From Pseudoalteromonas rubra (GTDB taxonomy: Bacteria > Pseudomonadota > Gammaproteobacteria > Enterobacterales > Alteromonadaceae), in the NCBI RefSeq assembly GCF_000238295.3, contig NZ_AHCD03000044.1:1054001-1118000 (forward strand): a stretch of DNA of 64,000 bases. The letters are read 5' to 3'. The translations under genes were made by a program, and so were the position numbers. A model generated the notes under the pieces. The model worked only from the letters and a program-made list of their open reading frames with translations, was not told the origin of the DNA and did no database searches. Below, in pieces: positions 45,878-55,520 of the stretch; positions within the stretch are counted from its first letter, which is position 1, and every line of letters starts with the position of its first letter.

Positions 45878-46194
45878 ACAACTGATTGGTGTTTGAGTCG
45901 TTCCCGGCTCGGAGGGATCGGTGACGAAAGGATTTAGTTTTGCTGAAACATAAAACGAATGAATTACGTGGGTTAGCGTTGTTTGATTGTAAAACACCAC
46001 AGTGTTGAAGAGGCTGGAGCAAAGACCGCGTACCTCACTTTGTTTACTATTCATCAAAGCAGCGTGATTTGGAGAATTGTTTCTGTGGTCAAAAATTATC
46101 AGTGCCCTAGAATTGGTTTATTCATCAGGTGTTGAATTAATCGCCTCCTTCATGTTTCGCTTTTGGGATATGAGCAGGCGCAGACAGGAGCAAT
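45878..46194. other. Intergenic region before the efflux operon
   Basis: About 320 bp. It holds an inverted REP-like copy at its left end and the promoter region of the TetR-led operon; no gene is seen. Confidence 0.4.
45901..45926. repeat. REP-like palindrome copy (reverse orientation)
   Basis: TTCCCGGCTCGGAGGGATCG then GTGACG. Its reverse complement aligns with the copy at 7348-7376. With 45802-45830 it forms an inverted pair ~70 bp apart. Confidence 0.55.
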
Positions 46195-46836
46195 ATGAAA
46201 ACCCGAGGTCGTCCCGATAAAAACGATGAAGATGGCAGAGCACGTCTGGTGCTGGCTGCCAGGCGCTGTTTTACCACTGCACCTTATTCGCAGGTAACCA
46301 CGCGTATGCTGGCACAAGAGGCCGGTGTGGACGCGGCGCTGATCCGCTATTACTTCGAAAATAAAGAAGGCCTGTACAAGGCGATGTTTATGGAGGTCAC
46401 TGGCGAGGTGATGTCAGGTATTGAAAAAGCACTAGGTAATGGTGAGGCGTTTGATCTGGAAGATATCTTTCATATTTTCTATGGCGTTATCAAACAGTCG
46501 CCGGCGTTTCCAATTCTGATGTTTAAAGAAATTGTGCTTGAACAAGGGATCTGCCGAGATTATTTGATAGAGAGAATCGAGAATACCCGAAAGCCACTTT
46601 TCTTCAATATGTTGAGCCAGCTTAAGCAGCAAGGGCTGATCAAAGAAGAGCTGGATGAGCGGTTGCTGATGTTGAACCTGATGGGTTTGATGATATTTCC
46701 CTGGTATATGCGAGAGAGTATGGCGACTCAGATGGGCATAGAGTTTAACGATGAGCAGCTGTCAAAGATGGCAACCCATAACGCCAATATGTTCAAGTAT
46801 GGCTGTTTCAAAGAGCGAGATAAAAATGAAAATTAA
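46195..46836 (+). CDS. TetR/AcrR-family regulator of the efflux operon
   Basis: A 213-aa regulator. The N-terminal HTH is typical: RARLVLAARRCFTTAPYSQV then TTRMLAQEAGVDAALIRYYF and ENKEGLYKAMF. The remaining ~150 residues form the ligand domain. It is the first gene of a three-gene unit with a membrane-fusion protein and an RND pump, overlapping the former by 11 bp, so it is likely a local repressor that releases on binding a substrate. AGGAG precedes the ATG. Confidence 0.9.
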   Translation: MKTRGRPDKNDEDGRARLVLAARRCFTTAPYSQVTTRMLAQEAGVDAALIRYYFENKEGLYKAMFMEVTGEVMSGIEKALGNGEAFDLEDIFHIFYGVIKQSPAFPILMFKEIVLEQGICRDYLIERIENTRKPLFFNMLSQLKQQGLIKEELDERLLMLNLMGLMIFPWYMRESMATQMGIEFNDEQLSKMATHNANMFKYGCFKERDKNEN

Positions 46837-48127
46837 TTGGCTACAAAAACGCTGGTTGCTTGTATTACCTTTGTTAGGTATTGCGATTTTAATTGCCCTG
46901 GCTTCGGGGAAAAAGCCGCCGCAAAAGCACAACAAAGGTGCAACTGCCTTATTGGTCGAAACGGTAGAGGTTAGGAAAACCCTTATCGAACCCTATGTGA
47001 CGGGCTTTGGGCGCGCACGGCCTAAGGAGCGTTGGCAGGCGCTGTCAGAAGTGACTGGCCGGGTTATTTATCGCCACCCCAATCTTGAAAAGGGTAAAGC
47101 CCTTAATGCTGGCACTGTGTTACTCAAAATCGACCCCATTGATTATGAACTTAAGTTGGCACAAGCCCGTTCAGATCTCAATTCTGCTAAAGCGGAATTA
47201 TCCCGTACTCAGCTTAATGACGAAAAACTGTCTTTATCTTTACGCTTGGAAGAGCAGCGCCTGAGTGTGTTGCAAAAAGAGCTCAAGCGTAAGCAAGGTT
47301 TGCTTAAATCTGGTTCAGTGTCTGCTTCTACAGTGGATGCCGAGCAGGCGAATGTCTGGGCTCAGGAACAAAAAGTGCTGGATGTTCGTAATGCTGTAGA
47401 TCAACACCCTGACAACATGGCGGTAGCAGAAGCCAAAGTAAAACTGGCGCAGGCCAGGTTAAGTGAGGCTGAGCGTAAACTGGCAAAAACCACCATCACT
47501 TTGCCGTTTGATGCCCAAATAGCAGCCGTGAGCGTTGAGATGCAACAGGTCGTTGCAGAACGTGAGAGTCTGGTGACAGCGCATCGGACTGACTTAATGG
47601 AGATCCCTGTACAGGTTGCGTTGAGCGACATGCGTTATTTTGGACAGTATATTGCGCCTAAGCTGATCCAGGGAGAATTCCCGGATGTACAAACCTGGGA
47701 CCTGAACGCTGAGGCCAGCTTATATATAGGTAATAAGCAGTTTAGCTGGCAGGGCAAGTTGACCAGTGTCGGTGAAAGTATCGACCCAGAGGGCAACACT
47801 GTCACCTTGATAGTTGATGTGGCATTCGATTACAAAGCGTTCGAACCCGGAAAGCGCCCACCTTTGATCAGTGATATGTACGTACAGGTAAAAGTAAAAG
47901 GTGCTCCACGGCCTTTGTTATCGGTGCCATCCGAGGCATTACATGGCGACAGGCTCTATTTGCTTGAAGACGGAAAGTTGGTGATCCGCAACGTCGAAGT
48001 GGCATTTGAATCCAATGGCCGTACCGTGATCAGAAGCGGTGTCAGTGAAGGTGATGTGGTGGTGCTGAGTGATGTGATCCCGGCAGTGCCTGGCCGTGCG
48101 CTGCGTACCCAGGAGCAGGCATTATGA
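46826..48127 (+). CDS. RND efflux periplasmic adaptor (membrane-fusion protein)
   Basis: A 433-aa adaptor. The N-terminus has a membrane anchor (RWLLVLPLLGIAILIALASG). The family layout follows: a first half-lipoyl segment (VTGFGRARPKERWQALSEVT), a coiled-coil hairpin (~residues 110-225, rich in Leu, Glu, Lys), the second half-lipoyl (LAKTTITLPFDAQIAAVSVE) and a beta-barrel. It joins the inner-membrane pump to an outer-membrane channel, which is not encoded here. The ATG at 46826 is chosen because it begins the anchor; the frame is open further upstream inside the TetR gene. It overlaps the pump gene by 4 bp. Confidence 0.92.
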   Translation: MKINWLQKRWLLVLPLLGIAILIALASGKKPPQKHNKGATALLVETVEVRKTLIEPYVTGFGRARPKERWQALSEVTGRVIYRHPNLEKGKALNAGTVLLKIDPIDYELKLAQARSDLNSAKAELSRTQLNDEKLSLSLRLEEQRLSVLQKELKRKQGLLKSGSVSASTVDAEQANVWAQEQKVLDVRNAVDQHPDNMAVAEAKVKLAQARLSEAERKLAKTTITLPFDAQIAAVSVEMQQVVAERESLVTAHRTDLMEIPVQVALSDMRYFGQYIAPKLIQGEFPDVQTWDLNAEASLYIGNKQFSWQGKLTSVGESIDPEGNTVTLIVDVAFDYKAFEPGKRPPLISDMYVQVKVKGAPRPLLSVPSEALHGDRLYLLEDGKLVIRNVEVAFESNGRTVIRSGVSEGDVVVLSDVIPAVPGRALRTQEQAL

Positions 48128-51100
48128 TTGCTTATTTTGCCCGTCACCCGACCGCGGCCAATCTGTTGATGCTGGCCATCATAGTGCTTGGGCTGAGTGC
48201 ACTCCCGCAGCTAAAGCGAGAAACCTTTCCCGAAATAGCGCCCAGCCAGATTCAGGTCAGCGTGCCGTACCCGGGTGCTAACCCGGAAGAGTCTGAGCTC
48301 GCTTTGTGTGTGCCGCTGGAAGAGGCCATGGATGGACTGAGCGATATAGAACAGATCAGCTGTGAAGCGCGCGAAAGCATGGCCAAAATGGTTGTCGAAA
48401 TACAAGAAGGCGGTGATATTACCCGGCTGATGTCGGATGTAAAAACCGAGGTCGATGCCATAGATACCTTTCCGGATAAGGCCGAAAGCCCGGTTATCAA
48501 AGAACTTGGCCGGACTGAGTCGCTCATTACCTTAGCCATCAGTGCGGACCTGCCGGCAGCAGAGCTCAAAGATTACGCTGAGTCGGTAAAGCGCAAACTC
48601 CAGCGATTGCCAGATATTTCTTTGGTTGAGATCCATGGCTTTTCAGATCGTCAGCTGAGAGTTGAACTGTCTTTGTCACTGTTGCGCCAGTATGGGTTGT
48701 CGATAAACGATGTGGTTAGTCATATAGAGCGACAAAATATCAAACTGCCCGCTGGTAATTTAGAGACCAAAGGCAAAACGCTGCAAATTCGCTTTGACCA
48801 GCAAGGCGTGACCGCCAAAGAGTTAGGTGAATTGGTGATAGCCAGTACTCAGTCGGGCGGTCAGCTTAAGCTTAAAGACCTTGGACAAGTGATAGAGCGT
48901 TTTGAACTGGACGAGGCGAAAGTTGAGTTTAATGGCAAACCCGCAGCGTTGCTTAAAATCAAGAAAACCAAAGCGCAGGATGCGCTCGATTTGGTGGAGC
49001 AGGTTTATCAGTTTGTTGAGCGGGAACGGCAGCAAATTCCTGCCGGGATTGAGATGGCACTGACCTCAGATCAGGCCAAAATTGTCTCTGATCGTTTGAC
49101 TATGCTCAGCACCAACTCATGGCAGGGCTTTTTGCTGGTGTTCGCCGTAATGTGGCTGTTCTTTACCTGGCGTTATTCATTCTGGGTATCGATGGGACTG
49201 CCTATTTCTTTTCTTGGTGCATTTTGGCTGATGACAGTGCTCGGCGTCAGCATCAATATGATCTCTATGGTTGGTATGTTGATGGCCATCGGGATATTGA
49301 TGGATGATGCGATCGTGATTGCTGAGAGCATTGCCAGTCATGTTGAACGAGGGGAAGACATTGATGAGGGGGTTATTAAAGGTGTTAAGCAGGTTGCGCC
49401 GGGTGTTTTGTCTTCCTTTTTAACTACGGCCTCGGTGTTCGTCGGCCTGGCATTTATTGCGGGTGATATTGGCCAAATCATGAAAGTGTTCCCACAGATG
49501 TTACTGGCTGTATTGGTTGTGAGTCTGGTCGAAGCTTTCCTTATTCTGCCTAATCACCTGTTACATTCTCTGCACAACAAGCAGGAGGAAATGGCCTCTG
49601 GCTTCAAAGTGCGCTTTAACCAGAGGTTTGAACGTTTTCGCACTGAGGTGCTGGTTGAATGGGTTGAGCGGGCCGTCACTTATCGCTATGCCACAGTCGG
49701 AGCGGTGCTGGCCGTGTTTTTCCTGAGCATCTCATTGATGGCCGGTGGTTTTCTGAAGTTTAAGGCATTTCCTGAATTGGAAGGAGATATTCTTGAAATG
49801 CGGCTGCTGATGCCGCAGGGCACTCCATTGTATGAAACAGAGCAGCTGGTTACCCGTGCAGTGCATGAACTGAACGAATTAAACCAGGAGTTTACACCTG
49901 CACAGCCACAACAACAGGCGCTGGTTCAAAACGTCATAGTTGAATACAACAGCAACCAGGATGCCGGTGAAGAGGGAACACATGTTGCCACCGTGCGAGC
50001 TGATTTGCTTACGGCCGAAACCCGTAATACCAGCCTGCTTGAGTTACAGGACCGCTGGCGCAATGCGGTTGGCGAGATCCCCGGCGCGTTGGCACTGGCA
50101 TTTAAGCAACCAGCTGTGGGTCCTGCCGGTCGAGCCATTGAAATTCGTCTGTACGGCAATGATCTGGCCATGTTATCGAGCGCGTCGTTCGCTATTCAGC
50201 AGGCACTGGCCGAATATGACGGTGTACAGAACCTGATGGATGATCTGCGTCCGGGTAAAGAGGAATGGCTGGTGCGTCTGCTACCCGGAGCAATGTCGCT
50301 GGGCGTAGATGGCGCAACCATAGCCAATCAATTAAGAACCGCTTTTTTTGGTCAAAAAGCGGATGAGTTTCAGCGCGGTGATGAAACCATAGAACTGGAC
50401 GTAAGACTCAGAAAAGAAGATAAATCATCCTGGTGGCAGTTACAGAATTACCCCATCACCCTCGCTGATGGCAGACAACTGCCATTATCAGCCGTCGCGG
50501 AGCTTATTCCGGCGCGAGGCTATGCCCGCATTAACCGGGTCGATGGTCAGCGATCAGTCACCATTATTGGCGATGTGGATGCTGCGATTGCCAATACCGG
50601 AGAGATCATTGCGGCGGTCGACAAAGCTGTGGTTGCCCCGTTGCTGATTGAGTACCCTTCACTATCTGTGAGTTACGAAGGCGAAGTGAAAGAGGGCGGC
50701 AGCACAGGGGCGTCAATTGGTAAAAAGTTTCTAATGGGGCTGGTGGGGGTCTTTATTATTCTGAGTTTTCAGTTCAGAAGTTACATGGAGCCTGTGATGG
50801 TTATGCTGGCTATACCACTGGCGTTGATTGGGGCACTCTGGGGACATGTATTGCTGGGATATGACTTTACCATTCCAAGCATGATGGGGTTTGTCTCGCT
50901 GGCAGGGATCGTGGTTAATGATTCCATCTTGCTGGTGACTTATATCAAGGAACACCAAAAACAAGGACTGGATGCGCACCAGGCTGCGGTGCAGGCGGCG
51001 CGGGAACGTTTTAGGGCGGTGTTTATTACCACAGCGACGACCGTTGCGGGTATGTTGCCACTACTGCTTGAAACCAGTTTGCAGGCACAGATCTTACAGC

Positions 51101-51240
51101 CTCTGGTGGTGAGTTTGCTGTTTGGTATTGCAGCGTCATCTTTTCTGGTGCTGTTTATCTTGCCGTGTCTGTATGTGATCCTCGAAGACAGAGGTTTGGC
51201 GGCTCAACATCATCTGAATGAGTTACAGGCCAAGACTTAG
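48124..51240 (+). CDS. RND-family efflux pump permease
   Basis: A 1038-aa inner-membrane pump with the full RND length. The first helix is NLLMLAIIVLGLSALPQL, followed by the periplasmic porter domain (IAPSQIQVSVPYPGANPEES). The second bundle includes LGVSINMISMVGMLMAIGIL then MDDAIVIAESIA, where the two Asp of the proton relay lie; and the C-terminal repeat shows FQFRSYMEPVMVMLAIPLAL, GFVSLAGIVVNDSILLVTYI. Family members of this adaptor-pump type export drugs or lipids using proton flow. It is translationally coupled to the adaptor (ATGA). A terminator follows. Confidence 0.95.
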   Translation: MIAYFARHPTAANLLMLAIIVLGLSALPQLKRETFPEIAPSQIQVSVPYPGANPEESELALCVPLEEAMDGLSDIEQISCEARESMAKMVVEIQEGGDITRLMSDVKTEVDAIDTFPDKAESPVIKELGRTESLITLAISADLPAAELKDYAESVKRKLQRLPDISLVEIHGFSDRQLRVELSLSLLRQYGLSINDVVSHIERQNIKLPAGNLETKGKTLQIRFDQQGVTAKELGELVIASTQSGGQLKLKDLGQVIERFELDEAKVEFNGKPAALLKIKKTKAQDALDLVEQVYQFVERERQQIPAGIEMALTSDQAKIVSDRLTMLSTNSWQGFLLVFAVMWLFFTWRYSFWVSMGLPISFLGAFWLMTVLGVSINMISMVGMLMAIGILMDDAIVIAESIASHVERGEDIDEGVIKGVKQVAPGVLSSFLTTASVFVGLAFIAGDIGQIMKVFPQMLLAVLVVSLVEAFLILPNHLLHSLHNKQEEMASGFKVRFNQRFERFRTEVLVEWVERAVTYRYATVGAVLAVFFLSISLMAGGFLKFKAFPELEGDILEMRLLMPQGTPLYETEQLVTRAVHELNELNQEFTPAQPQQQALVQNVIVEYNSNQDAGEEGTHVATVRADLLTAETRNTSLLELQDRWRNAVGEIPGALALAFKQPAVGPAGRAIEIRLYGNDLAMLSSASFAIQQALAEYDGVQNLMDDLRPGKEEWLVRLLPGAMSLGVDGATIANQLRTAFFGQKADEFQRGDETIELDVRLRKEDKSSWWQLQNYPITLADGRQLPLSAVAELIPARGYARINRVDGQRSVTIIGDVDAAIANTGEIIAAVDKAVVAPLLIEYPSLSVSYEGEVKEGGSTGASIGKKFLMGLVGVFIILSFQFRSYMEPVMVMLAIPLALIGALWGHVLLGYDFTIPSMMGFVSLAGIVVNDSILLVTYIKEHQKQGLDAHQAAVQAARERFRAVFITTATTVAGMLPLLLETSLQAQILQPLVVSLLFGIAASSFLVLFILPCLYVILEDRGLAAQHHLNELQAKT

Positions 51241-51557
51241 ACCGACCAGACGCCCTGAAGCTGTGTTTTGGGGTACACGGCAATAGAACTCCTTTATATG
51301 GCTGATAAGCAGAACCTATCAGCCATCTTTTCATTCCGCATCTTTAATACAGGTAGCTCTCTAACTCCGCCATTCAATGCGCGATACGGGATCGGTGGCC
51401 GGGGTGAAAAGAAGCTCATCTTTCGGCATGGCGCTGGTCAGGTAATGCCTTCATTCAAAAGTTTATATCAAAGTGTTGACCTAAAGTTATATTGAGGTTT
51501 TATCTTCGGTTTTCACTCAGCGCGATATCGCGTTGTAACGACCAAAAAGGAGAGAAC
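51241..51557. other. Intergenic region after the pump gene
   Basis: About 320 bp. It contains the operon terminator at 51298-51331 and the upstream region of the VOC gene. An open frame at 51268-51495 runs through the terminator and is not called. Confidence 0.5.
51298..51331 (+). terminator. Terminator of the efflux operon
   Basis: Perfect 10-bp stem ATGGCTGATA / TATCAGCCAT with a 9-base loop, followed by CTTTT. Confidence 0.75.
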
Positions 51558-51947
51558 ATGAATTTAAATCAGGTAACGATGAGCGTCCATAATATGGAGC
51601 AGGCCGTCGAGTTTTATCTTAAACTGGGCTTTACCCAAATAGTCGATACGCCCCACTATGCACGTTTTGTTTGCCCGCAAGGAGAGGCGACTTTTTCACT
51701 GTCTCTGTGTGAGGACGATATTCTTCACAACACGACGATTTATTTTGAGCATGAAGCGCTGGAGGACTGGATTGCGATGATAGAATCGCGCGGCATCCGT
51801 TTATTACAAGCGCCAACTGACGAACCTTACCTGTGGCGAGAGGCCGTGGTGGCCGATCCGTCCGGTAACAAAATCAAGTTATACTGGGCCGGTGAGAATC
51901 GCCTTAACCCGCCCTGGCGGGTAGAAAAGCGTTATGCAGGTGAGTAA
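51558..51947 (+). CDS. VOC-family (glyoxalase/bleomycin-resistance-like) protein
   Basis: A 129-aa protein with the vicinal-oxygen-chelate fold: MNLNQVTMSVHNMEQAVEFY starts the first betaalphabetabetabeta unit, and VVADPSGNKIKLYWAGE ends the second. Usual metal ligand positions are partly visible (Glu in ATFSLSLCEDD, Tyr/Glu near the end). The substrate cannot be told; members include glyoxalases and antibiotic-binding proteins. The ATG at 51558 has AAAAAGGAGAG just upstream; a longer frame from 51492 is not supported. Confidence 0.85.
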   Translation: MNLNQVTMSVHNMEQAVEFYLKLGFTQIVDTPHYARFVCPQGEATFSLSLCEDDILHNTTIYFEHEALEDWIAMIESRGIRLLQAPTDEPYLWREAVVADPSGNKIKLYWAGENRLNPPWRVEKRYAGE

Positions 51948-52032
51948 CACAAGTCGCCGTATCTTGCTTGTGTAAAAGCAAAAAATGTTTTCTACTGGCG
52001 GTTCAATATCGCCGTAAACAGGAAGAACAACA

Positions 52033-53040
52033 ATGATAGATTTCAGATCCGATACCGTTACCAAACCGTGTAAATCCATGCTTCAGGCTATGGTTGAGGC
52101 AGAAGTAGGCGATGATGTCTACGGGGATGACCCTACGGTTAACCATTTGGAGCAGTTTGCGGCGCAGCGTCATGGGTTTGAGGCGGCGGTGTTTGTCAGC
52201 TCAGGCACTCAAGCTAATTTACTGGCGATACTGGCGCATTGCGAGCGTGGAGATGAGTATTTATGCGGGCAAAATGCACATAACTATCGGTATGAGGCCG
52301 GTGGTGCGGCAGTCCTGGGCTCGGTTCAGCCGCAGCCGGTAGAGAATGAACCCGACGGCAGTCTGGATTTGCAAAAGCTGGCCACTTATATCAAGCCCGA
52401 TGACTTTCACTTTGCTCGCACTCGGTTGTTGAGCCTGGAAAACACCATTGGTGGCAAAGTGTTAAGTTTGGACTATTTGGCTCAGGCACGCGCATTTTGC
52501 GATCAGCACAGTTTGCAGCTGCATCTTGATGGTGCCCGGGTCTATAACGCGGCAGTGGCACTGGAAGTCGACATTCGGGCTATTGCAGCGCATTTTGATT
52601 CGATGACGATTTGCTTATCTAAAGGCTTGGGCGCCCCCATTGGTTCCTTGCTATTGGGTAGCAAGACACTGATTAGCAAGGCAAGACGGCTGAGAAAAAT
52701 GCTCGGTGGTGGCATGCGTCAGGCAGGTATTCTGGCGGCTGCGGGCCAGTATGCATTGGAAAACAACGTCGAGCGCTTGCGTGAAGATCATGACAATGCG
52801 CGCTATCTGGCACAGCGGCTCAACGAAGTGAACGGATTTGATGCGTCTGCTTACCCGGTTCAAACTAACCTGGTGTATGTGGATGTTGGCCAAGAAGTCG
52901 ATATGCAGCGGGTGGCCAAGAACTTACTCGAACAGGGGATCCAGATCACACCTGGCTATCAGGGTATGAGACTGGTCACTCATCTGGGTGTTAGTCGTGC
53001 AGACATAGATACCCTAATTGAAGCGCTCAAAGCACAATAG
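52033..53040 (+). CDS. ltaE: Low-specificity L-threonine aldolase
   Basis: A 335-aa PLP enzyme. The start MIDFRSDTVTKPCKSMLQAM and VGDDVYGDDPTVNHLE are diagnostic of threonine aldolase, and the PLP Lys is K197 in CLSKGLGAPIGS. It splits L-threonine/allo-threonine to glycine and acetaldehyde in the cytoplasm. Length and motifs are complete, so it should be active. The Shine-Dalgarno is AGGAAG. It stands alone, with a leader-peptide gene starting 88 bp downstream. Confidence 0.95.
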   Translation: MIDFRSDTVTKPCKSMLQAMVEAEVGDDVYGDDPTVNHLEQFAAQRHGFEAAVFVSSGTQANLLAILAHCERGDEYLCGQNAHNYRYEAGGAAVLGSVQPQPVENEPDGSLDLQKLATYIKPDDFHFARTRLLSLENTIGGKVLSLDYLAQARAFCDQHSLQLHLDGARVYNAAVALEVDIRAIAAHFDSMTICLSKGLGAPIGSLLLGSKTLISKARRLRKMLGGGMRQAGILAAAGQYALENNVERLREDHDNARYLAQRLNEVNGFDASAYPVQTNLVYVDVGQEVDMQRVAKNLLEQGIQITPGYQGMRLVTHLGVSRADIDTLIEALKAQ

Positions 53041-53128
53041 CCTTCAGGCACTGGGTTATTGTATAGTGTTTTGTTGACCAGTTATTATAACTGTGTTAAC
53101 AATAAGTTTTTATATAAGGAACATTACA

Positions 53129-53356
53129 ATGAAACTGACACTTAACAAGAAAAAGCTTAAAGGCCTGACGGCTGACAGTAAGGTCTTGCCAGGTGCAATG
53201 ACACCTCAGGTTGCGGGTGGTGCGTATACGAACCATCCTATCCTATGCTTTCCCACTATAGACCCAGCTTGTAATACCGACATACAAAAAGGCTGTCCAA
53301 CTAACGGTGAGTGCTATACCGCGTATGGAGATCGTAACTGTCGGGTTCCGGCATAA
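53129..53356 (+). CDS. Double-glycine leader peptide C (RiPP or bacteriocin precursor-like)
   Basis: A 75-aa peptide and the longest of three leader-peptide genes. The leader MKLTLNKKKLKGLTADSKVL then PGAMTPQVAGG is followed by a Cys-rich core with five Cys (PILCFP, DPACNTD, KGCPTN, GECYTAY, RNCRVPA). The ATG at 53129 has AAGGAAC upstream; an upstream in-frame start at 53093 is not supported. The decayed paralogue right after it (53383-53577) shares the TPxVA leader end and the G-x-C-Y core. The Cys content suggests disulfides, thioethers or metal binding; no modifying enzyme is nearby. Confidence 0.78.
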   Translation: MKLTLNKKKLKGLTADSKVLPGAMTPQVAGGAYTNHPILCFPTIDPACNTDIQKGCPTNGECYTAYGDRNCRVPA

Positions 53357-53382
53357 ACTCAGTTCGCAGGATAAGGACAATT

Positions 53383-53577
53383 AGCCCTGAAGCTGACAAC
53401 AAGTCGTTGCCAAACAATATGACACCAAAAGTAGCGGACTACTATCCGACTGGTTTGGTGTTTTTGTCTGGCCCAACTATGCAACCGCATTGTACTGCGG
53501 CGGTTTATTATTGTTGTTCGATCCATGGTCAGTGCTATGTCTGTGAGTTTGTAAACTGCTCCGACCCAGGCACCTGA
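53383..53577 (+). pseudogene. Decayed paralogue of leader peptide C
   Basis: A 64-codon frame that begins without a start codon: ISPEADNKSLPNNMTPKVAD matches the second half of the GG leader, with GG changed to DY, and the core CTAAVYYCCSIHGQCYVC then EFVNC keeps the spacing of the Cys of peptide C (GECYTAY, RNC). No ATG, GTG or ribosome site gives the missing leader start. It lies 26 bp after peptide C and reads the same way, so it is a tandem duplicate that has lost its leader start. A bidirectional terminator follows. Confidence 0.68.
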
Positions 53578-53598
53578 CTGGGTCAAGCCGTAACAATA

Positions 53599-53623
53599 AA
53601 AAGCCAGGAGACCCCTGGCTTTT
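53599..53623. terminator. Bidirectional terminator between peptide genes and phytase-like gene
   Basis: AAAAGCCAGG / CCTGGCTTTT, a perfect 10-bp stem with a 5-base loop, between convergent units. The A/T ends of the stem give short U-tracts in both directions. Confidence 0.72.
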
Positions 53624-53657
53624 AACCCGATTGCGGTGATTTAACCCTGGTATAAAG

Positions 53658-55280
53658 TTAGTTAGTCAGGATCAGGTTTTCGAATAAATACAGCCGATTA
53701 CTGTCTACTTGTGTTTTGCCTGCATCCAGATATTTCTGCTCAAGCATGCCATTGGTGGACCAGGTGGCAAAATCATCATCGTTCAGTACGCCCAGTCTTG
53801 TGTGATCAATTAACCACATACCTTCAAGCTTATCGTGCGGATAGCTAACCTGCTCAACCAGATCGAGCACCAGAGATTTGCTCACGGGCACGATCCCAGC
53901 GTCGTTTAAAGCGTCCCAGCCTTGTTCCATGACCACTTCTTCCAGTGTCTTGCCGTTCATCACTAACCCGAGCTGTTCATCCTGCACCATTTGTGGTGAG
54001 GAGACGACCTCTTCCAGGTTAGTGGCATCGCTCAGGTTGATTTTATAAATGCGCTTCATCGCGTCTGGCGTTGTGTTGTAAAATGCGCCATCACGCTCAA
54101 TGACCAGAAACTCCGTCGCTGACAGGGCGACGATCCCTGAATTTGAGTTTTGATTCTTTTCCTGCTTATATAGGTATTGTCCTACCGCTTTGGTTTCCAG
54201 GTTAATCGTCACAATACGAACAATATCCAGGTCTTTCACGGCTTTTGACGGATTATATAAAGTCGATTGCATCACACCGACCAGGGTTTTTTCGTCAGGT
54301 GTAATGGCCAGACCTTCCATGCCCCGGTTTGCACGGCGATTGGCAAACTCAGCAGGCAGGTGCAGCGCTACGCGGTCATCTTCTGCAAATGCATTAATAC
54401 GAGATAGTTCAACACCGTTGGCATCGTAATGGACGATATGTGGGCCATATTCATCACTGATCCAGAAACTACCATCCTTTAAGGCGACCAGACCTTCGCC
54501 ATCCAGCCCATAGTCGTCGAGTTTGAGCGGGTTGTTTTGTGCATCATAAGGTTGTGAGTTATCAACCAAAATGGGGGCACCTTCTGCATCGTAAGGGGTT
54601 TCACCAGTACCGCCGAGATCTGAGCTGTTTGGCAGGCCTGTGATTGGCGTGCCATCTGGACGTTTGAGCAGGATCTCTTTTAGTCTCACTATCTGGCCAT
54701 TGTTTTGTAGCTCAAATAAGCCGATACGAGGCGTGTAGTCTGGAGTCGGAAACTTTTTACCTTTGCCGTAGTCGCCTGTGTATGTGGCATTGGGGCCACG
54801 ATCGGTGAGTGCATAGAATTGCGTATTATTGGTGGGGTGAGCAACCATGTCAGACCCATAGCCGCCGTTGCGTACTTCAAAGATGCTGCCTGCAATATCA
54901 CCATTTTGCAGGTCGCTGCGCATTGCTGTATAGGGCAGTGGTGACCCCTGACTTGTCACAGGAGAGGGTTGGCATACGTAGTTGGTCTGGCTGATCTCAG
55001 ACTCGCTCAGCGCGCCATTATTGTCCTTATCGATACCTGATTGCAGCGCAACGCCGCCAAAATAGCAGTGTTCATTGCCCATAGATAAGTTTGCCTGGTT
55101 CACCAGACTGGTCAGCCCATTAGCACCATCTGCTCCTTTGCTACCTGTTTGTCCGGTGCTGCCATTTAGGCCGTCTGTGCCATTGGTCCCTGCCTGTCCG
55201 TCTTTCCCGTCATCGCCATCACAGGCTGTCAGAGCGAATATCACAGATAATGCCAGCAGACTTTTAGTACCACATTTCAT
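53658..55280 (-). CDS. Lipoprotein with collagen-like stretch and phytase-like esterase domain
   Basis: A 540-aa exported lipoprotein. The signal peptide ends in a lipobox (ALTAC). Residues ~21-54 are a collagen-like run of GxD/GxT triplets (DGKDGQAGTNGTDGLNGSTG). A short Cys-containing segment with an EF-hand-like DKDNNGALSESE follows, then the 'esterase-like activity of phytase' domain (SDMVAHPTNNTQFYALTDRG; DGEGLVALKDGSFWISDEYG; RGMEGLAITPDEKTLVGVMQ). It is a surface or periplasmic protein, perhaps a phosphoesterase; the substrate is unknown. AGGAT precedes the ATG. It converges on the peptide C locus. Confidence 0.85.
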   Translation of the reverse strand: MKCGTKSLLALSVIFALTACDGDDGKDGQAGTNGTDGLNGSTGQTGSKGADGANGLTSLVNQANLSMGNEHCYFGGVALQSGIDKDNNGALSESEISQTNYVCQPSPVTSQGSPLPYTAMRSDLQNGDIAGSIFEVRNGGYGSDMVAHPTNNTQFYALTDRGPNATYTGDYGKGKKFPTPDYTPRIGLFELQNNGQIVRLKEILLKRPDGTPITGLPNSSDLGGTGETPYDAEGAPILVDNSQPYDAQNNPLKLDDYGLDGEGLVALKDGSFWISDEYGPHIVHYDANGVELSRINAFAEDDRVALHLPAEFANRRANRGMEGLAITPDEKTLVGVMQSTLYNPSKAVKDLDIVRIVTINLETKAVGQYLYKQEKNQNSNSGIVALSATEFLVIERDGAFYNTTPDAMKRIYKINLSDATNLEEVVSSPQMVQDEQLGLVMNGKTLEEVVMEQGWDALNDAGIVPVSKSLVLDLVEQVSYPHDKLEGMWLIDHTRLGVLNDDDFATWSTNGMLEQKYLDAGKTQVDSNRLYLFENLILTN

Positions 55281-55520
55281 TGTTCGATCCTTTCTAATTA
55301 TTGTGGCCAGAGCACGCGGGGAAGGCCAGCGGGTTCTGGCTGGTTAAGCATGAAAACTGCGAGGACTAATCTAAACGGGTACAATAACGAAATGATGACA
55401 CTGTCCGTTGGTTGTTGTCGCCTGTTTGAATATGCTGATTTAGGTAATAAAAAAGCTGCAATTTATCCGCTACTTGTGAGAGTCTGAGGTAACAAGTATG
55501 AGAACAGCAGGACAGAAAAA

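Noticed and set aside
51268..51495. A 75-residue frame after the efflux pump
   Set aside because: It runs through the terminator of the efflux operon and lacks a ribosome site.
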